Positions 61,278-64,000 of a stretch of 64,000 nt of DNA are shown here, piece after piece. The position numbers and the translations under genes were made by a program. The stretch spans positions 372,001-436,000 of the forward strand of contig NZ_BMNW01000003.1 of NCBI RefSeq assembly GCF_014646755.1, given 5' to 3'. The first letter of the stretch is position 1. Each line of letters opens with the position of its first letter. The stretch comes from Pseudomonas asuensis. GTDB lineage: Bacteria > Pseudomonadota > Gammaproteobacteria > Pseudomonadales > Pseudomonadaceae. Below the pieces are notes generated by a model. The model ran no database searches. It saw nothing but the letters and a program-made list of their open reading frames with translations, and was not told the DNA's origin.

Positions 61278-64000
61278 CTAGTTGAGTTTGATTTTCTGCT
61301 TGTGACTTACGACATTAATAATAGTGTCGGCAAGTTGGTTTAATGTGAACGGTTTGTTTAGCACGGTAAGGCTGCCTGTAGGTAGTGCGGCTGAGTCGGC
61401 ATACCCCGTCATTAAAAGCATTTTGAGTTCCGGTCTTATGCCCAGACTTTGCTTGCACAGCTCCATACCTGTCATGCCAGGCATGGCGTAATCGGTTAGA
61501 AGCAGGTCTATCCCCTCACTATCCTGCAGCTGCTGTATGGCCTCTTGGCCACTTGCCGCCTTGATATGCTCATATCCTAGCTCTGTTAGCATGGCGGAGG
61601 TTGAGCGGCGTACCTGGGCGTCGTCATCTACCAGCAGGATCCGTAGCGGGACTGCAGGTGAGAGGCCTACCTTTACTGGCTCAGTCATGGCCTGTACCGG
61701 TTCTGAAGTACGGGGCAGATAAAAGCAGATCCGTGTGCCTCTACCTGGCAGGCTCCGGACCTCAATGTCTCCCCCGAACTGCCGGACGGTGCCGTAGACT
61801 TGTGCCAGGCCCAGCCCTGTTCCCTTGCCTTGGGCCTTGGTCGTGAAAAAGGGCTCGAACAGATGACTAAGCACATCCTGAGACATGCCCTCTCCAGTAT
61901 CCGTCAGACTGACGCTTATAAATTCGCCTCGGCCTAACGAGGCTGGGTGAGTATCCGAGGGACCTACGTTTTGCGTCTGGATGGTTAGCGTTCCGCCGCT
62001 GGGCATGGCATCCCGTGCATTCACAACCATGTTCAAGATCGCCAGTTCAAGCTGGTTGGAGTCGCCTTGCGCTATCCAGAGGCCCGGCTGAAGGTCCATG
62101 ACCAGCTCGACAGTGCCACCCAAGGTGCTATGCAGCAGCTCTTTCATCCCCAGGAGCATTGTATTGAGGTCGACCGGGCGTGCGTTTAAGCGCTGCTTGC
62201 GTGAAAAAGCCAGAAGCTGTGTGGTCAGTTTGGCGCCTCGATCAGCGGCCTGCTGGGCATTCTTCAGCAGATGGCTGGTACGCTCATCAGTAGCCCGTAG
62301 CGCCATGAGATCCAGTGATGCGATGACAACAGCCAGCAAATTGTTGAAGTCATGCGCCACGCCGGCGGTCAGTTGACCAATTGCATCCATCTTTCGAGAT
62401 TGGGCCAGTTGTTCTTCGGCTTCGCGACGCAGTTGCGCAAGCTCAAGGCTGGCTTGAACCCGGGCTTTGAGCTCCCGAGCGGAGAACGGTTTGACAAGGT
62501 AGTCATCTGCACCGGATTCCAATCCATCCACACTGGCTTCTTCGCCTGCACGTGCTGAAAGCATGATAATCGGCAGTGTTTTGAGCAGAGGGTCCTCACG
62601 TAGCTGACGTACTAAGCCAAACCCATCCAGAATAGGCATCATTACATCGGTTAGTAACAGGTCTGCTCCGTGCTGTCTTACCACGTCAAGCGCGATGGCT
62701 CCATCGGCGACCGCTATGATGTCGTGATCAGGCTCAAGCAGGCGCTGGATATACGCACGCATATCAGCATTATCGTCGGCCAGTACGATGCGGGCCCGCC
62801 GTTTCGTGGAGTGTTTAGCTGCAACCGTTACCGCCTGGGCTGTGGATGACTCCAATGGGTAAGCTTGGGTGTCATCCGCCAACCAGCGTAAGGCTTCCTC
62901 TACAAACGGGGCGGCTCCTGGACCTTCGTCATAATCGGATGAGACGTCATGAATGGACTCATCTGGAAGATGTTGGCTACCGAAGGGAATTTTAAGCGTA
63001 AATACCGTCCCCTGATCTGGCAGGCTGTTTACTGATACCGAGCCGCCATGCAGCATTACAAGTTCGTTCACCAGTGCCAGGCCAATGCCTGAGCCCTCAT
63101 AGGATCGGCTCTTTGTACCTTCGATTCGGTGAAAGCGCTCAAAGAGACGGGGCAGGTGCTCGGCTGCAATGCCAACGCCTGTATCCGCTACCGTGAGCTG
63201 GGCATGGTTCTCGTTTGAGCTCAACTCAAGGCGAATCTGGCCGGTAAATGTAAATTTAAATGCATTGGAGAGCAGGTTGAGTACAACCTTTTCCCACATT
63301 TCCCGATCGACAAAGACAGGCTCTGGTAAAGGAGGGCAGATGACCTCAAAGCGAAGGCCTGCCCGTTCGATAGCTGAGCGAAAACTGCTTGCAAGGTCTG
63401 TTGTGAAGGATGCCAGATTCGTAGGGATAAAGCGTGCTTTAGAGCGGCCTGCTTCAACCCGTGAAAAATCAAGCAGTGTGTTGACCAAGCGTAACAGGCG
63501 CAGGGCGTTACGGTGCGCTACTGTCAATTCATCCCGAACCTCAGGGGGCAGGGTCGGCTTGCCAAGCAGATCCTCAAGAGGGCCCAGCATAAGCGTTAGC
63601 GGTGTTCTGAACTCATGGGATACATTGGAGAAGAACTGCGTTTTAGCCCGGTCTAGCTCGGCTAGCATCTCGGCCCGCTGTTGTGCTTGCTCATAAGCAC
63701 GCGCATTACGCAGCGCCATTGAGATCTGGCCCGCCACCAGTGTAATGAATGTTCTATAGGCCTCATCCAGTGCACGGCTGGGGCTGATGCCCAAAACCAG
63801 AACGCCTAATGGCTCGGCATCACTTTCACCAGCAATTGGAATGACCTGTGCGCAATCGACCAGGTCCTGCCAGAGCCCCCCGTGCAGTCCTAATGTTTTG
63901 GATAGTCCTGTAAGGGTTTGGGGTTGTCCGGCCAGGGCTTGCGTGAGTGGCCAAGGCTGATTGGCAGCGTCATAAGCTATCGGTAGGGTCGACGGGGCAT
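61278..64000 (-). CDS. Hybrid sensor histidine kinase with two kinase and two receiver modules (5' end outside window)
   Basis: At least 907 codons of an open frame that continues past the right edge, so the start is not visible. In order the visible part has the end of a GAF-like sensor domain, then a HisKA/HATPase pair with SNVSHEFRTPLTLML (phospho-His) and GSGIGLALVNELVMLHGG. A receiver follows, with LADDNADMRAY and DLLLTDVMMPILDGFG (phospho-Asp). A second HisKA is next, with IGQLTAGVAHDFNNLLAVV, then a second HATPase with GTGLGLAQVYG. A final receiver has LLVDDDAQVRR and LLLTDYAMPGMTG. So the protein is GAF-HK-REC-HK-REC, able to run an internal phosphorelay. Signal and output are unknown; no response-regulator gene is adjacent within the window. 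Confidence 0.9.
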   Translation of the reverse strand, partial: APSTLPIAYDAANQPWPLTQALAGQPQTLTGLSKTLGLHGGLWQDLVDCAQVIPIAGESDAEPLGVLVLGISPSRALDEAYRTFITLVAGQISMALRNARAYEQAQQRAEMLAELDRAKTQFFSNVSHEFRTPLTLMLGPLEDLLGKPTLPPEVRDELTVAHRNALRLLRLVNTLLDFSRVEAGRSKARFIPTNLASFTTDLASSFRSAIERAGLRFEVICPPLPEPVFVDREMWEKVVLNLLSNAFKFTFTGQIRLELSSNENHAQLTVADTGVGIAAEHLPRLFERFHRIEGTKSRSYEGSGIGLALVNELVMLHGGSVSVNSLPDQGTVFTLKIPFGSQHLPDESIHDVSSDYDEGPGAAPFVEEALRWLADDTQAYPLESSTAQAVTVAAKHSTKRRARIVLADDNADMRAYIQRLLEPDHDIIAVADGAIALDVVRQHGADLLLTDVMMPILDGFGLVRQLREDPLLKTLPIIMLSARAGEEASVDGLESGADDYLVKPFSARELKARVQASLELAQLRREAEEQLAQSRKMDAIGQLTAGVAHDFNNLLAVVIASLDLMALRATDERTSHLLKNAQQAADRGAKLTTQLLAFSRKQRLNARPVDLNTMLLGMKELLHSTLGGTVELVMDLQPGLWIAQGDSNQLELAILNMVVNARDAMPSGGTLTIQTQNVGPSDTHPASLGRGEFISVSLTDTGEGMSQDVLSHLFEPFFTTKAQGKGTGLGLAQVYGTVRQFGGDIEVRSLPGRGTRICFYLPRTSEPVQAMTEPVKVGLSPAVPLRILLVDDDAQVRRSTSAMLTELGYEHIKAASGQEAIQQLQDSEGIDLLLTDYAMPGMTGMELCKQSLGIRPELKMLLMTGYADSAALPTGSLTVLNKPFTLNQLADTIINVVSHKQKIKLN

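Overview
The window is chromosomal DNA from a Gammaproteobacterium that is almost certainly a Pseudomonas or a close relative. This rests on several gene sets seen together: the glpF-glpK-glpR-glpD block, an ABC ATPase overlapping argF, a MaoC hydratase/fadD/hrpA neighbourhood, a three-gene N-acetylglutaminylglutamine amide (NAGGN) operon, yjcH-actP followed by a DUF294 protein and a DnaQ-like exonuclease, and two DUF3509 proteins, a family I know mainly from pseudomonads. Base composition looks moderate rather than the very high G+C of P. aeruginosa, which would suit a P. luteola-like lineage; that is inference. Coding density is high, and there is no prophage, integrase, CRISPR array or complete insertion sequence. 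The only mobile-element trace I can support is a short MITE-like element near 60.3 kb.

Layout. 0-8 kb: a glycine-betaine-type binding protein, MaoC-like hydratase, fadD, and the large helicase hrpA. 8-18 kb: small accessory genes (NlpC/P60-like protein, lipoprotein, FAD monooxygenase, LysE exporter with an AraC regulator, DUF1992-like protein, a PheC-like periplasmic protein, an acidic mini-protein, an orphan TRAP binding protein, a porin, a FabH2-type ketoacyl synthase). 18.4-18.9 kb: a duplicated tRNA-Ala/tRNA-Glu unit with a near-consensus promoter. 19-26 kb: FemAB-like acyltransferase, YnfA, YheU, the NAGGN osmoprotectant operon, and a zinc-independent ribosomal protein L31 gene under a Zur box. 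26-34 kb: an SDR enzyme, metR, and the glycerol regulon with recognisable GlpR operators. 34-41 kb: PhzF-like protein, orphan ABC ATPase, argF, lipoprotein, grxD. 39-47 kb: an AaeB/AaeX/AaeA-like efflux set, then the acetate uptake cluster. 47-57 kb: dacB, an orphan cellulase bcsZ, dgt, an EAL phosphodiesterase, a YqjK/YqjE/YqjD-like membrane trio and a Kef-type antiporter. 57-64 kb: DUF3509 proteins, a HAD hydrolase, the MITE-like element, and the 3' part of a very large hybrid histidine kinase that runs off the window.

The genes form separate housekeeping and stress modules: osmotic adaptation (NAGGN, betaine binding, Kef antiporter, YqjD/E/K-like membrane proteins), carbon uptake (glycerol, acetate, C4-dicarboxylate-type binding), fatty-acid handling (fadD, MaoC hydratase, FabH2), metal limitation (Zur-L31) and envelope work (dacB, bcsZ, porin). 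I did not find one clear, wholly new system. The most promising loose ends are the MITE-like element, a possible small RNA before 47.4 kb, the DUF3509 cluster, the altered first NPA motif of GlpF, the Zur and GlpR sites, a palindrome before the acetate operon, and the gene-poor stretch in front of the orphan cellulase.
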